64,000 bases of DNA. Source: Flavobacterium sp. J49 (GTDB lineage Bacteria > Bacteroidota > Bacteroidia > Flavobacteriales > Flavobacteriaceae). Of this stretch, positions 45,277-53,969 are shown piece after piece (positions within the stretch are counted from its first letter, which is position 1; the number at the start of each line of letters is the position of its first letter). The DNA is taken from assembly GCF_011742145.1 (NCBI RefSeq), contig NZ_JAAQQU010000104.1:825938-889937 (forward strand). The letters are read 5' to 3'. Position numbers and translations under genes: made by a program. The notes below the pieces were generated by a model, which saw only the letters and a list, made by a program, of their open reading frames with translations, was not told the origin of the DNA and ran no database searches.

Positions 45277-45310
45277 TTCCAAAAATCTAATAATCTAAAA
45301 ATCAGAAAAA

Positions 45311-46603
45311 ATGAGCACACAAAAATTCGCAACCAATGCCTTGCACGCCGGACACGACGTTACTAAAAACGCAGGAACCAGAGCCGTTCCAATCTACCAA
45401 ACAACTTCGTATGTATTCAACAATTCTGACCATGCCGCTAATTTATTTGGCCTGGCCGAAGCCGGATTCATCTACACCCGTTTGAACAATCCAACCAATG
45501 ACATTTTAGAACAACGCTTAGCCGCACTCGAAGGCGGCATCGGAGCAGTAGTTACCGCTTCTGGAACTTCTGCTATCGCCACCAGTTTATTGGTTTTACT
45601 AAAAGCCGGTGACCACATCGTAGCTTCTAACAGCCTTTACGGCGGAACTTACAATTTGTTGAGCGTAACCTTGCCAAGATTGGGCATCACAACGACTTTT
45701 GTAGATCCGTCAAACCCAGAAAACTTTACCAAAGCCGCCCAAGAAAATACCAGAGCGTTTTTCGCTGAAAGTTTGGGTAACCCAAAATTAGACGTACTCG
45801 ATTTGAAAGCGATTTCGGCAGCAGCCAAAGCATTTAAAGTGCCTTTCATCGTCGACAATACAGTGGCTACGCCTTATTTGTTGAACCCAATTCAATATGG
45901 TGCCGACATAGTCATTCACTCCTTAACCAAATACATCACCGGAAACGGAACGTCACTTGGCGGTGTAATCATCGATGCCGGAAACTTTGATTGGAGCAAC
46001 GGAAAATTCCCTGAATTCACCGAACCGTCTGCCGGTTACCACGGTTTGAAATATTACGAAGCATTGGGCGCAGCGTCATTTATTGCTAAAGTAAGAATCG
46101 AAGGATTGCGTGATTTTGGGGCAGCTTTAAGTCCGTTCAACGCGTTCCAAACGATTCAAGGATTGGAAACTTTGGAAATCAGAATTAAAAAACATAGCGA
46201 AAATGCTTTGGCTTTAGCCCAATGGTTGCAAGCACAGGAAGTAGTAGCATGGGTAAATTATCCGGGATTGGAAACTTCTAAATACAAAACTCTAGCCGAT
46301 GAATATTTACCGGAAGGCAAAAGCGGCATCGTAACTTTCGGTTTAAAAGGCGGATTTGAAGCAGCCAAGAAAGTAGCTGATGAGACCAAATTATTCTCGT
46401 TACTAGCTAACATTGGAGATACCAAATCACTAATTATCCATCCGGCGAGTACAACGCATCAGCAATTGTCCGACGCAGAGCAAGAAGCCACCGGAGTAAC
46501 CAAAGACTTAATCCGTTTGTCCGTTGGTTTAGAAAACATCGCCGATTTGAAAGCCGATTTGAAAGAAGCCTTTGTAAAAATTAAAACCCCACAAACCGTA
46601 TAA
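45311..46603 (+). CDS. metY: O-acetylhomoserine aminocarboxypropyltransferase (O-acetylhomoserine sulfhydrylase)
   Basis: 430 aa, Cys/Met-metabolism PLP enzyme. LHAGHDVTKNAGTRAVPIYQ at the N-terminus and the PLP Lys in VIHSLTKYITGNGTSLGG (about 205-222) are visible. The length and the insert typical of the MetY branch separate it from the shorter gamma-synthases. It joins O-acetylhomoserine and sulfide to homocysteine. It is the first structural gene of metY-osmC-metX-hom, behind two attenuators. Confidence 0.95.
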   Translation: MSTQKFATNALHAGHDVTKNAGTRAVPIYQTTSYVFNNSDHAANLFGLAEAGFIYTRLNNPTNDILEQRLAALEGGIGAVVTASGTSAIATSLLVLLKAGDHIVASNSLYGGTYNLLSVTLPRLGITTTFVDPSNPENFTKAAQENTRAFFAESLGNPKLDVLDLKAISAAAKAFKVPFIVDNTVATPYLLNPIQYGADIVIHSLTKYITGNGTSLGGVIIDAGNFDWSNGKFPEFTEPSAGYHGLKYYEALGAASFIAKVRIEGLRDFGAALSPFNAFQTIQGLETLEIRIKKHSENALALAQWLQAQEVVAWVNYPGLETSKYKTLADEYLPEGKSGIVTFGLKGGFEAAKKVADETKLFSLLANIGDTKSLIIHPASTTHQQLSDAEQEATGVTKDLIRLSVGLENIADLKADLKEAFVKIKTPQTV

Positions 46604-46604
46604 C

Positions 46605-47063
46605 ATGAGCACCAAAACCGTAAACATAGTTGGCTATGCCAAAGAAAGCAATCAGTTTGTTGTCAAAGCACAAAACTTTGATGTCAGAATCAGTAAGAAC
46701 GAGCAATTTCCTGAATTGGAAGGGCCAAGTCCGCTAGAGTATGTCTTGGCTGGTTATGCCGGTTGCATCAACGCCGTCGGAAAATTGGTAGCCAAAGAAC
46801 AAGGCATCGTTTTAAAATCACTTCAGGTAGAAATCTCGGGAACCCTAAGTTTAGACAAATACCAGGGAAAGATTAGCGATGAAAGAGCCGGATTTAAAAC
46901 CATAGAAGTAACGGTTAGACCTACTTCCGACGCGACCTTGGAACAATTGAAAGACTGGTTAATCGAAGTGGAAAACCGTTGTCCCATTCAGGACAACTTA
47001 CTCCGTCCGACCCCGGTGTCGGTAGTATTATTCAAAGAGTTTCTAACTACGGAAGCCGCTTAG
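46605..47063 (+). CDS. OsmC family redox protein
   Basis: 152 aa OsmC/Ohr fold: GPSPLEYVLAGYAGCINAVG with the first reactive Cys and ENRCPIQDNLLRPTPV with the second, plus the central helix. Members reduce organic hydroperoxides or act as thiol proteins. It begins 2 nt after the metY stop, so it is co-translated with sulfhydrylase. A role in protecting or handling reduced sulfur is possible but only inferred from position. Confidence 0.92.
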   Translation: MSTKTVNIVGYAKESNQFVVKAQNFDVRISKNEQFPELEGPSPLEYVLAGYAGCINAVGKLVAKEQGIVLKSLQVEISGTLSLDKYQGKISDERAGFKTIEVTVRPTSDATLEQLKDWLIEVENRCPIQDNLLRPTPVSVVLFKEFLTTEAA

Positions 47064-47148
47064 AGACTTAAAAAAGAAAAACCATTGGTTTTATTCCGCT
47101 GCGCTCCATACAATTCGGCAGCGCCTCGGGTGGTTTTGTTTGTTTGTT

Positions 47149-47188
47149 AAGACTGTCTTCAAAGTTGAGTTTGAAGGCAGTCTTTTAA
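47149..47188 (+). promoter_or_regulatory. Strong intercistronic hairpin before metX
   Basis: AAGACTGTCTTCAAA (47149-47163), loop GTTGAG, TTTGAAGGCAGTCTT (47170-47184). 15 bp with one G-U. Only about four T follow, then A-rich sequence, so it is a weak terminator at best. It may instead set mRNA processing or stability between osmC and metX. No leader ORF precedes it. Confidence 0.5.
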
Positions 47189-47206
47189 AAAAATTAAAAA
47201 AATAAT

Positions 47207-48208
47207 ATGAAAAAGTTGGAAAAAATAGATTTGTTCAATTTTAGTTTGAAAAACGGAAAACATCGCCCTTATATTCCATTGTTTTATCAAACTTTTGGCC
47301 AGCCCATTGGGTCAGCGCCTGTCGTGGTAGTCAATCACGCTTTGACAGGAAACTCCAATGTCACCGGAGAAAACGGCTGGTGGAATGATTTGATTGGTGA
47401 TGGGAAAATTATCGATACCCATTATTTCACAGTGATTGCTTTCAATATTCCCGGAAATGGTTATGATGACAATTTTGGCAATTTGATTTCAAATTATAAA
47501 GATTTTACCATTCGTGACATCGCACGCATTTTTTGGGAAGGTTTAGATTTCCTGAAAGTAGAACAAGTTTTCGCCATAATCGGCGGAAGTTTAGGTGGCG
47601 CAGTAGCCTGGGAAATGGCAGTATTGAAACCGAATACAGTTCAAAATTTAATCCCGATAGCCACCGATTGGAAAGCCACGGATTGGGTCATCGCCAATGT
47701 CTTAATCCAAGACCAAGTGCTGAACAATTCTGATGATCCGATTGCCGACGCGAGATTGCACGCCATGTTATTGTACCGAACACCTCAATCCATAAACCAA
47801 CGTTTTCAAAGAACTAAATTCAATGATTCTTCTGTTTTTCAAATTGAGAATTGGCTGGCCAATCACGGCGTAAAACTCAAAAACCGCTTTCGGTTATCGG
47901 CTTACAAATTGATGAACCATTTGCTCAAAACCAATGATATCACTCGAGAAAGAAATGATTTTTTGGCTGTAGCCAAAGAAATTCAAGCTAACATTCACGT
48001 TGTTGCAGTAGATACCGATTACTTTTTCATCCCGGACGAAAACCGTGAAACGGTTGAAAGCTTAAAACCAATCAAAGAAAATACATTCTATCATGAAATA
48101 AAATCCATCCACGGACACGACGCTTTTTTAATCGAATTCGAACAATTAGCCCAAATTTTAGGGCCTATTTTTAACCAACAAAAACAACAAACATATGTCA
48201 GCGCTTAG
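47207..48208 (+). CDS. metX: Homoserine O-acetyltransferase (MetX-type alpha/beta hydrolase)
   Basis: 333 aa. The nucleophile elbow is IGGSLGGAVAWEM (Ser about 128), with a catalytic Asp in VDTDYFFIP (about 271) and His in SIHGHDAFLIEF (about 304). The oxyanion region VVNHALTGNSNVTG is present. It acylates homoserine. Acetyl rather than succinyl is assumed because the partner is MetY. Its last 14 nt overlap the hom start, indicating coupling. Confidence 0.94.
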   Translation: MKKLEKIDLFNFSLKNGKHRPYIPLFYQTFGQPIGSAPVVVVNHALTGNSNVTGENGWWNDLIGDGKIIDTHYFTVIAFNIPGNGYDDNFGNLISNYKDFTIRDIARIFWEGLDFLKVEQVFAIIGGSLGGAVAWEMAVLKPNTVQNLIPIATDWKATDWVIANVLIQDQVLNNSDDPIADARLHAMLLYRTPQSINQRFQRTKFNDSSVFQIENWLANHGVKLKNRFRLSAYKLMNHLLKTNDITRERNDFLAVAKEIQANIHVVAVDTDYFFIPDENRETVESLKPIKENTFYHEIKSIHGHDAFLIEFEQLAQILGPIFNQQKQQTYVSA

Positions 48209-49295
48209 AATCAATATAGTCCTTTTTGGTATCGGCAATGTCGGTAGCACTTTAATAAACCAAGTGATTGAAAGTCAAAAATTCTTCCTCGAAAAAAGAA
48301 ACATCGACCTGAGATTTCCCATCATCACCAATTCTACTTTGGCCTTCTTCGAAAAAGACGGTCTCAAAAACCAATGGGAAGCCAATTTCGCCCAATCCGC
48401 CATTCCGTTCCGAATTGAAGACATCATCGAATATGTTCAAGAACAACAATTAGAAAACCTGATTGCCGTGGATGCAACAGCCAGTCAAGACATCATCAAA
48501 AATTACATTCCGCTAATCCAAAACGGTTTCAACATTGTGGCAGCCAATAAAAAAGCCAATACGTTACACACCGATTTCTACAAAGAACTGAGAAGAAATC
48601 TCAAAAAATACGACAAAACCTTTTTATACGAAACCAATGTCGGTGCCGGTTTGCCGGTCGTTCAAACGATAAACGATTTACACTTTTCAGGCGAAGAAAT
48701 CACTAAAATCCGTGGGGTATTCTCGGGTTCGTTGAGTTATATCTTCAACCGATTTTCTTCCGAAGAACTACCGTTTTCCAAAATCTTACTCGATGCAGAG
48801 AAGAATGGTTACACCGAACCCGATTCTCGAGATGACTTATCAGGTCACGATGTGGCCAGAAAATTGTTGATTCTCGCTCGTGAAGTCGAACAAGAATTTG
48901 AGTTTTCCGATATCAAAATCGAATCCCTTTTGCTCCCTAATTTAAATGAAAAAAGCCCTAAATCGGAATACGCAGTTAACAAACAGTTGTTTGACAAGCC
49001 CTTTCAAATCGCCAAAATTACTCAGGCCGATAACCATGCCTTGCGCTATGTAGGCGAATTGGATGTCAAGACTAAGCAATTGGAAGTCAAACTGATTTCA
49101 GTTCCCAAAAGTTCTGCTCTAGGCCAACTCAAAGGCGCCGATAATCTGATTGAAATTTATACCCAATCGTATGGCGAAATCCCAATCGTCATTCAAGGCG
49201 CCGGAGCCGGAAAACAAGTTACGGCTCGTGGCGTTTTGACTGATATTCTCAAAGTCGCCGAGAAAATTAAAATTAAAGAAGCGGTTTGGTTATAA
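48195..49295 (+). CDS. Homoserine dehydrogenase (monofunctional, ThrA C-terminal type)
   Basis: 366 aa. The NAD(P)-binding motif is NIVLFGIGNVGSTLI (about 7-21), with VAANKKANTL and catalytic-domain motifs FLYETNVGAGLPVVQTI, GVFSGSLSYIFNRF and GYTEPDSRDDLSGHDVARKL. It lacks the aspartokinase domain seen in ThrA/MetL. It reduces aspartate semialdehyde to homoserine, feeding MetX in the same operon. A terminator follows at 49351. Confidence 0.94.
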   Translation: MSALRINIVLFGIGNVGSTLINQVIESQKFFLEKRNIDLRFPIITNSTLAFFEKDGLKNQWEANFAQSAIPFRIEDIIEYVQEQQLENLIAVDATASQDIIKNYIPLIQNGFNIVAANKKANTLHTDFYKELRRNLKKYDKTFLYETNVGAGLPVVQTINDLHFSGEEITKIRGVFSGSLSYIFNRFSSEELPFSKILLDAEKNGYTEPDSRDDLSGHDVARKLLILAREVEQEFEFSDIKIESLLLPNLNEKSPKSEYAVNKQLFDKPFQIAKITQADNHALRYVGELDVKTKQLEVKLISVPKSSALGQLKGADNLIEIYTQSYGEIPIVIQGAGAGKQVTARGVLTDILKVAEKIKIKEAVWL

Positions 49296-49330
49296 CCGAC
49301 TAAAAATTAACTAATCAACCATTCAACCTA

Positions 49331-49342
49331 CCTGCCGGCAGG
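49331..49342. repeat. Palindrome CCTGCCGGCAGG
   Basis: Perfect 12-nt palindrome with core shared by the longer palindrome at 55024. It lies in the hom 3' region and may be a mobile palindromic repeat. Confidence 0.5.
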
Positions 49343-49350
49343 CAAGCCCA

Positions 49351-49391
49351 AAAACCTACAGCACTACAACGTTGTAGGTTTTTATTTTTTT
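49351..49391 (+). terminator. Terminator of the metY-osmC-metX-hom operon
   Basis: AAAACCTACA (49351-49360) pairs with TGTAGGTTTT (49373-49382), followed by a T-rich run. Confidence 0.85.
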
Positions 49392-49398
49392 AAAACCC

Positions 49399-49429
49399 TT
49401 GCAAATGTGAATTCTGTGTCCTTACTTTG
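49399..49429 (+). promoter_or_regulatory. Promoter of the SAM-I riboswitch/metH operon
   Basis: TTG (49399-49401), a 21 nt spacer and TACTTTG (49423-49429), close to the Bacteroidota consensus. Transcription would begin about 15-20 nt before the riboswitch P1 stem. Confidence 0.6.
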
Positions 49430-49452
49430 CACCGTTCATAAACTTATTGTTC

Positions 49453-49583
49453 GTTATCACGAAAGCTGGAGGGAATAGACCCGTTGAAAGCTTAGCAACC
49501 CTTTGCCAAAAGAAGGTGCTACATTCTATCTCAATTTATTGGGAGCAGATAACCCCGAGAATTCTTCTCACTTTCACGATAAC
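49453..49583 (+). promoter_or_regulatory. SAM-I (S-box) riboswitch upstream of metH
   Basis: P1 is closed by GTTATC (49453-49458) and GATAAC (49578-49583), extended across an internal loop by GAAAG/CTTTC. Core S-box sequences are present: GGAGGGAATAGACCC, GTTGAAAGCTTAGCAACC and GGTGCTACATTC. SAM-I aptamers bind SAM and lower expression when it is abundant. I see no intrinsic terminator or T-run between 49583 and the metH ATG (49801), so the expression platform is unclear. Confidence 0.92.
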
Positions 49584-49633
49584 TTAATATATAATACAGA
49601 TTCCAAATTGTCATTCTGACGCTAGGAAGAATC

Positions 49634-49721
49634 TGGAGCGAATGGCTTGCGCATTTTTTGCAGTCCATATTCCCGCTTTGCGTTGCAATCTCTTCGAGGA
49701 TTTCCACTACAATCGGGGCTA
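49634..49721 (-). repeat. Interspersed TAGCCC repeat, copy B
   Basis: On the minus strand it begins TAGCCCCGATTGTAGTGGAA and includes GATTGCAAC, GCGGGAATATGGACTGCAAA and the end GGAGCG. It lies inside the metH leader, antisense to it. Closely similar to copy A (19205) and related to copy C (54954). Adjacent 49609-49635 has TGTCATTCTGACG...GAAGAATCT, another common repeat. Confidence 0.55.
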
Positions 49722-49759
49722 AAAAGTAAAATGTATTGATTTTTTGGAGTCAGTAGTCT

Positions 49760-49790
49760 AACCGACAACCGACAACCAACAACCGACAAC
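49760..49790. repeat. Heptanucleotide array 1 (AACCGAC, 4 units)
   Basis: Four units plus AAC, the third unit being AACCAAC. It ends 10 bp before the metH part 1 ATG. Confidence 0.85.
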
Positions 49791-49800
49791 TCAAAATACT

Positions 49801-50790
49801 ATGTCAAAAATTCAAGACGCCATCAAAGAAAGAATCCTCGTCCTAGACGGCGCCATGGGAACCATGTTGCAACGCAACAACTTCTCCGAAGAAGATTTCC
49901 GTGGCGAGCGTTTCAAAGATTTTCCACATCCGCTGAAGGGCAACAACGATTTGCTTTCCATCACCCAACCCGAAGCCGTAAAACAGGTTCATCGCCTTTA
50001 TTTTCAAGCCGGTGCCGATATCGTGGAAACCAACACTTTCTCAGGTACGACCATCGGAATGGCCGATTACCACTTAGAAGATTTGGTTTACGAACTCAAC
50101 TATCAATCCGCCAAAATCGCCCGAGAAGTTGCTGACGAATTCAACGACAAGCCGCGTTTCGTTGCCGGTTCTATCGGACCAACAAACAGAACGGCAAGTA
50201 TGTCACCGGATGTAAACGACCCGGGATTTCGCGCCGTAACATTTGACGATTTACGCATCGCCTACAAACAACAAGTGGAAGCCTTAATTGATGGTGGTTG
50301 TGATGTTTTATTGGTAGAAACTATTTTTGATACACTTAACGCCAAAGCCGCTTTATTCACCATCGAAGAAGTAAAAGAAGAACGCAATCTCGATATTCCC
50401 GTAATGGTTTCAGGAACGATTACCGATGCGTCAGGAAGAACACTTTCCGGACAAACCGTAGAAGCATTTTTGATTTCGATACAGCACATCGATTTGCTAA
50501 GTGTTGGATTCAATTGCGCTTTAGGTGCCGACCAATTGAAACCTTATTTAAAAAGATTGGCACACAATACGACTTTAAACATTTCCGCACATCCCAATGC
50601 CGGTTTGCCTAATGCTTTTGGGCAATACGACCAAACACCAACGGAAATGCAAGCCTTAATAAAAGAATATTTGCAAGACAATTTAGTAAACATCATTGGC
50701 GGTTGTTGCGGCACAACACCGGAACACATCAAAGCCATCGCCGAGGTAGCTAAAGAATTTCAACCTAGAAAGTTGTCGGTTGTCGGTTGA
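49801..50790 (+). CDS. metH: Methionine synthase part 1: homocysteine/zinc-binding domain
   Basis: 329 aa, matching the N-terminal homocysteine S-methyltransferase domain of MetH. Motifs: ILVLDGAMGTMLQRN, ETNTFSGTTIGMADY, SVGFNCALGADQL (zinc Cys) and NIIGGCCGTTPEHI (zinc Cys pair). It activates homocysteine as the methyl acceptor. The other MetH domains are encoded 395 bp downstream, so the enzyme must work as two chains. Its C-terminus (KLSVVG) runs into heptamer array 2, which supplies the last codons and the stop. Confidence 0.94.
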   Translation: MSKIQDAIKERILVLDGAMGTMLQRNNFSEEDFRGERFKDFPHPLKGNNDLLSITQPEAVKQVHRLYFQAGADIVETNTFSGTTIGMADYHLEDLVYELNYQSAKIAREVADEFNDKPRFVAGSIGPTNRTASMSPDVNDPGFRAVTFDDLRIAYKQQVEALIDGGCDVLLVETIFDTLNAKAALFTIEEVKEERNLDIPVMVSGTITDASGRTLSGQTVEAFLISIQHIDLLSVGFNCALGADQLKPYLKRLAHNTTLNISAHPNAGLPNAFGQYDQTPTEMQALIKEYLQDNLVNIIGGCCGTTPEHIKAIAEVAKEFQPRKLSVVG

Positions 50791-50804
50791 TGGTTGTCGG
50801 TTGT
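50772..50804. repeat. Heptanucleotide array 2 (GTTGTCG, 4 units), inverted relative to array 3
   Basis: GTTGTCG, GTTGTCG, GTTGATG, GTTGTCG then GTTGT. It is the reverse complement of the unit at 49760, 51203 and 53261. It overlaps the 3' end of metH part 1 and lies 21 bp before the four-helix-bundle ORF. Confidence 0.85.
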
Positions 50805-50825
50805 AAAATAAAGAACAATAAATTT

Positions 50826-51188
50826 ATGAATAAAGAATATACAGATTTGGAAGTTTGGCAGGAAAGTAGGAAACTCACCAATCAAGTTTACGAATTGACA
50901 ACATCATTTCCAAAAGAGGAACAGTTTGGTTTGACCAATCAAATCAGACGAGCAGTAGTTTCTGTTACTTCCAATATTGCTGAGGGTTGTGGTAGACAGA
51001 CAGCTAAAGATACAATCAATTTTTTACACATTTCAAGAGGTTCTTTATACGAATTGGAAACACAATGTTATGTTGCTTTAGATCAGCAGTACATGACCAA
51101 GGAACAATTTCAAAGTATTCATAACAGTATTCAAGTTTGCAAGCGATTGTTAAACGGTTTTATCAATTATTATCGAAAATTATCATGA
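50826..51188 (+). CDS. Four-helix-bundle (23S rRNA IVS / S23-like) protein
   Basis: 120 aa from ATG 50826. Family pattern: [19 protein letters not shown] at the N-terminus, the loop [19 protein letters not shown] (about 51-69) and [17 protein letters not shown]. These small proteins are encoded in rRNA intervening sequences and elsewhere, and relatives (Avd) accompany retroelements. The function is unknown. It is not a methionine gene. Inverted heptamer arrays flank it (array 2 on the left; array 3 begins 14 bp after its stop), and its stop TGA overlaps the metH part 2 ATG (ATGA). This suggests an inserted element. Confidence 0.9.
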   Translation: MNKEYTDLEVWQESRKLTNQVYELTTSFPKEEQFGLTNQIRRAVVSVTSNIAEGCGRQTAKDTINFLHISRGSLYELETQCYVALDQQYMTKEQFQSIHNSIQVCKRLLNGFINYYRKLS

Positions 51189-53896
51189 GCACAGTAGATT
51201 TGCCGACAACCGACAACCGACAACCGACAACTAAATATTTAAAATTATCCGGATTAGAACCGCTAATCGTCACGCCTGAAAGTAATTTCATCAACGTAGG
51301 CGAACGCACCAACGTAACCGGTTCGCGTAAATTCCTTCGATTAATCAAAGAAGAAAAGTACGAAGAAGCCCTCGATATCGCCCGAAACCAAGTGGAAGGC
51401 GGTGCGCAAATCATCGACATCAACATGGACGAAGGAATGCTCGATGGAGTTTACGCCATGACCAAATTCCTAAACCTAATCGCTGCCGAACCCGATATCG
51501 CCCGAGTTCCGGTAATGATTGATAGTTCCAAATGGGAAATCATCGAAGCCGGTTTGAAAGTCGTGCAAGGAAAAGGTGTTGTAAACTCTATTTCCCTAAA
51601 AGAAGGTGCAGCCGCTTTTATCCATCATGCCAAATTGATCAAAAGATACGGCGCAGCAGTAATCGTAATGGCTTTCGACGAAGATGGTCAGGCCGATACT
51701 TATGAAAGGCGTATCGAAATCTGTAAACGTTCGTATGATATTTTAGTGAATGAAGTGCATTTCCCGGCAGAAGATATCATCTTTGACCCGAATATTTTCC
51801 CGGTGGCAACGGGTATGGAAGAGCACAAATTAAACGCATTAGACTTCTTCCGAGCGACCAAATGGATACGTGAAAACTTGCCTTATGCCGGCGTTTCCGG
51901 TGGTGTGAGTAACGTTTCGTTTTCGTTTCGTGGGAATGACAAAGTGCGCGAAGCAATGCATTCGGCGTTCTTATACCACGCGATTAAAAACGGCATGACG
52001 ATGGGCATTGTAAATCCGGAAATGCTCGAGATTTACGATGAAATCGACCCCATTTTGTTGGAACATGTAGAAGATGTGTTACTCAACCGAAGAGAAGACG
52101 CCACTGAGAGATTGTTGGATCTAGCTGAAAGTTTTAAAGGCGATTTCAAAGCCAATGAAAAAGCGGTTCAGGAATGGCGAAACGGTTCGGTGCAAGAAAG
52201 ATTAACCCATTCGCTAGTCAAAGGAATTGACGAATTTATAGAAATAGATGTCGAAGAAGCCCGTCAATTAGCCGGAAAACCGATTGAAGTCATCGAAGTC
52301 AATTTGATGGCCGGAATGAATGTCGTAGGCGATTTGTTCGGAAGCGGTAAGATGTTCTTGCCGCAAGTAGTCAAATCAGCGCGTGTGATGAAGAAAGCCG
52401 TAGCCTATTTGTTGCCTTATATAGAAGCTTCGAAAGACGGAAAATCTTCCTCAGCCGGAAAAGTCTTAATGGCAACGGTTAAAGGAGATGTACATGACAT
52501 TGGGAAAAATATAGTAGCGGTAGTTTTGGGTTGTAACAACTTTGAAATTATCGATTTGGGTGTCATGGTACCACCCGAAAAAATCATTGAAGCTGCCGTT
52601 CGAGAGAATGTAGATATCATTGGTTTAAGCGGATTGATTACGCCATCGTTAGACGAAATGGTGTATTTGGCCAAGGAAATGGACAAACTCAACATCAAAA
52701 TTCCGGTAATGATTGGCGGCGCTACGACTTCAAGAGCGCATACCGCGGTGAAAATTGCGCCCGAATATAAAGAAACGGTTGTCCATGTAAACGATGCGTC
52801 GCGTGCCGTAACGGTGGCAAGCAATTTGTTGCAAGCAGAAACCAAAGTAGAATACGCTAAAACCGTTCGGGCAGAGTATGACCAACTTCGTGAAGGCTAT
52901 TTAAATCGAAGCAGAGACAAAAATTACCATTCGATTGAAGCTGCGCGTAAAAACAAATTACAATTGGATTGGAGTAATTTTAGTCCGGTAAAACCCAATT
53001 TTATCGGAACCAAAACCATTGAAGTTGAATTGTCAGAACTGGTTGATTTTATCGACTGGACACCATTTTTCAGTTCATGGGAATTGTTCGGGAAATACCC
53101 GGCAATTTTAACGGATGAAGTAGTGGGTGAACAAGCCACTGCTTTATTTGCCGATGCTCAAAAAATGCTAAACCAAATCGTTTCCGAAAAGTGGTTAACC
53201 GCCAAAGGAATTCTCGGAATATTCCCTGCGAATACTATTAACGATGATGACATTTTGGTACAACCGACAACCGACAACCGACAACCGACAACTTTTTTAA
53301 CTTTAAGACAACAATCCCAAAAAACCGTCGGCGCACCCAACATAGCCTTAGCCGATTTCGTAGCGCCCAAAGACAGCGGAAAACAAGATTATATCGGTTG
53401 TTTTTGTGTAACGACCGGATTTGGTGTAGATGAAAAAGCAGCCGAGTTCGAAAAACAATTAGACGATTACAACTCGATTTTAGTCAAAGCCTTAGGCGAT
53501 AGGTTAGCTGAAGCTTTTGCAGAATATTTACACTTAAAAGTGCGCAAAGAAATTTGGGGTTATGCTTCGGATGAAAGTTTAACGAATCAGGATTTGATTG
53601 ACGAAGAATACAAAGGCATACGTCCGGCACCGGGTTATCCTGCGTGTCCGGATCATTTGGAGAAACCAACGATTTGGAAACTTTTAAACGTAGAACAGGA
53701 AATAGGCGTAAAGCTGACCGAAAGCATGGCGATGTGGCCGGCTTCTTCGGTTTCGGGCTATTATTTTGCGAACCCGAAAAGTAAGTATTTCGGATTAGGA
53801 AAAATCAAAGAAGACCAAGTCATAGATTACGCGAAAAGAAGAGGAATTTCAACGGAACAAGCCACTAAGTGGTTAAGTCCAAATATAGCAGATTAA
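51185..53896 (+). CDS. metH: Methionine synthase part 2: folate, cobalamin and SAM-activation domains
   Basis: 903 aa from ATG 51185 (a longer reading upstream lacks homology). The pterin-binding domain (about 20-310) has [18 protein letters not shown]. The B12 cap and Rossmann domain has GDVHDIGKN with cobalamin-ligand His about 437. The C-terminal activation domain has [15 protein letters not shown] (about 813). It transfers methyl from 5-methyl-THF via cobalamin to homocysteine bound by part 1. Residues about 7-16 and 693-703 ([10 protein letters not shown]) are encoded by heptamer arrays 3 and 4 and are not part of the family fold. Confidence 0.95.
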   Translation: MSTVDLPTTDNRQPTTKYLKLSGLEPLIVTPESNFINVGERTNVTGSRKFLRLIKEEKYEEALDIARNQVEGGAQIIDINMDEGMLDGVYAMTKFLNLIAAEPDIARVPVMIDSSKWEIIEAGLKVVQGKGVVNSISLKEGAAAFIHHAKLIKRYGAAVIVMAFDEDGQADTYERRIEICKRSYDILVNEVHFPAEDIIFDPNIFPVATGMEEHKLNALDFFRATKWIRENLPYAGVSGGVSNVSFSFRGNDKVREAMHSAFLYHAIKNGMTMGIVNPEMLEIYDEIDPILLEHVEDVLLNRREDATERLLDLAESFKGDFKANEKAVQEWRNGSVQERLTHSLVKGIDEFIEIDVEEARQLAGKPIEVIEVNLMAGMNVVGDLFGSGKMFLPQVVKSARVMKKAVAYLLPYIEASKDGKSSSAGKVLMATVKGDVHDIGKNIVAVVLGCNNFEIIDLGVMVPPEKIIEAAVRENVDIIGLSGLITPSLDEMVYLAKEMDKLNIKIPVMIGGATTSRAHTAVKIAPEYKETVVHVNDASRAVTVASNLLQAETKVEYAKTVRAEYDQLREGYLNRSRDKNYHSIEAARKNKLQLDWSNFSPVKPNFIGTKTIEVELSELVDFIDWTPFFSSWELFGKYPAILTDEVVGEQATALFADAQKMLNQIVSEKWLTAKGILGIFPANTINDDDILVQPTTDNRQPTTFLTLRQQSQKTVGAPNIALADFVAPKDSGKQDYIGCFCVTTGFGVDEKAAEFEKQLDDYNSILVKALGDRLAEAFAEYLHLKVRKEIWGYASDESLTNQDLIDEEYKGIRPAPGYPACPDHLEKPTIWKLLNVEQEIGVKLTESMAMWPASSVSGYYFANPKSKYFGLGKIKEDQVIDYAKRRGISTEQATKWLSPNIAD
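51203..51231. repeat. Heptanucleotide array 3 (CCGACAA, 4 units) inside the metH part 2 N-terminus
   Basis: Four exact CCGACAA units plus C, translated as [10 protein letters not shown]. Opposite orientation to array 2, so the pair brackets the four-helix-bundle ORF. Confidence 0.9.
53261..53292. repeat. Heptanucleotide array 4 (CAACCGA, 4 units) inside metH part 2 coding sequence
   Basis: Four exact units plus CAAC, read in frame as [11 protein letters not shown] around residues 693-703. As 7 is not a multiple of 3, gain or loss of one unit would shift the reading frame and remove the activation domain. Confidence 0.9.
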
Positions 53897-53969
53897 GAAC
53901 CGTTGTCCGTTCTCGGTTCTCAGTTAAAATTGAAAACCTATAACAGACAACAGATACCAGACAACAGAA

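Noticed and set aside
49760-53292. CRISPR-like array from repeated CCGACAA units
   Set aside because: The units are contiguous 7-mers with no spacers, and no cas genes are near.
49801-53896. metH as a pseudogene split by a frameshift
   Set aside because: Each half ends or starts at a domain boundary, all catalytic motifs are intact, and I recall the split as common in this lineage. The reading is two-chain rather than broken.
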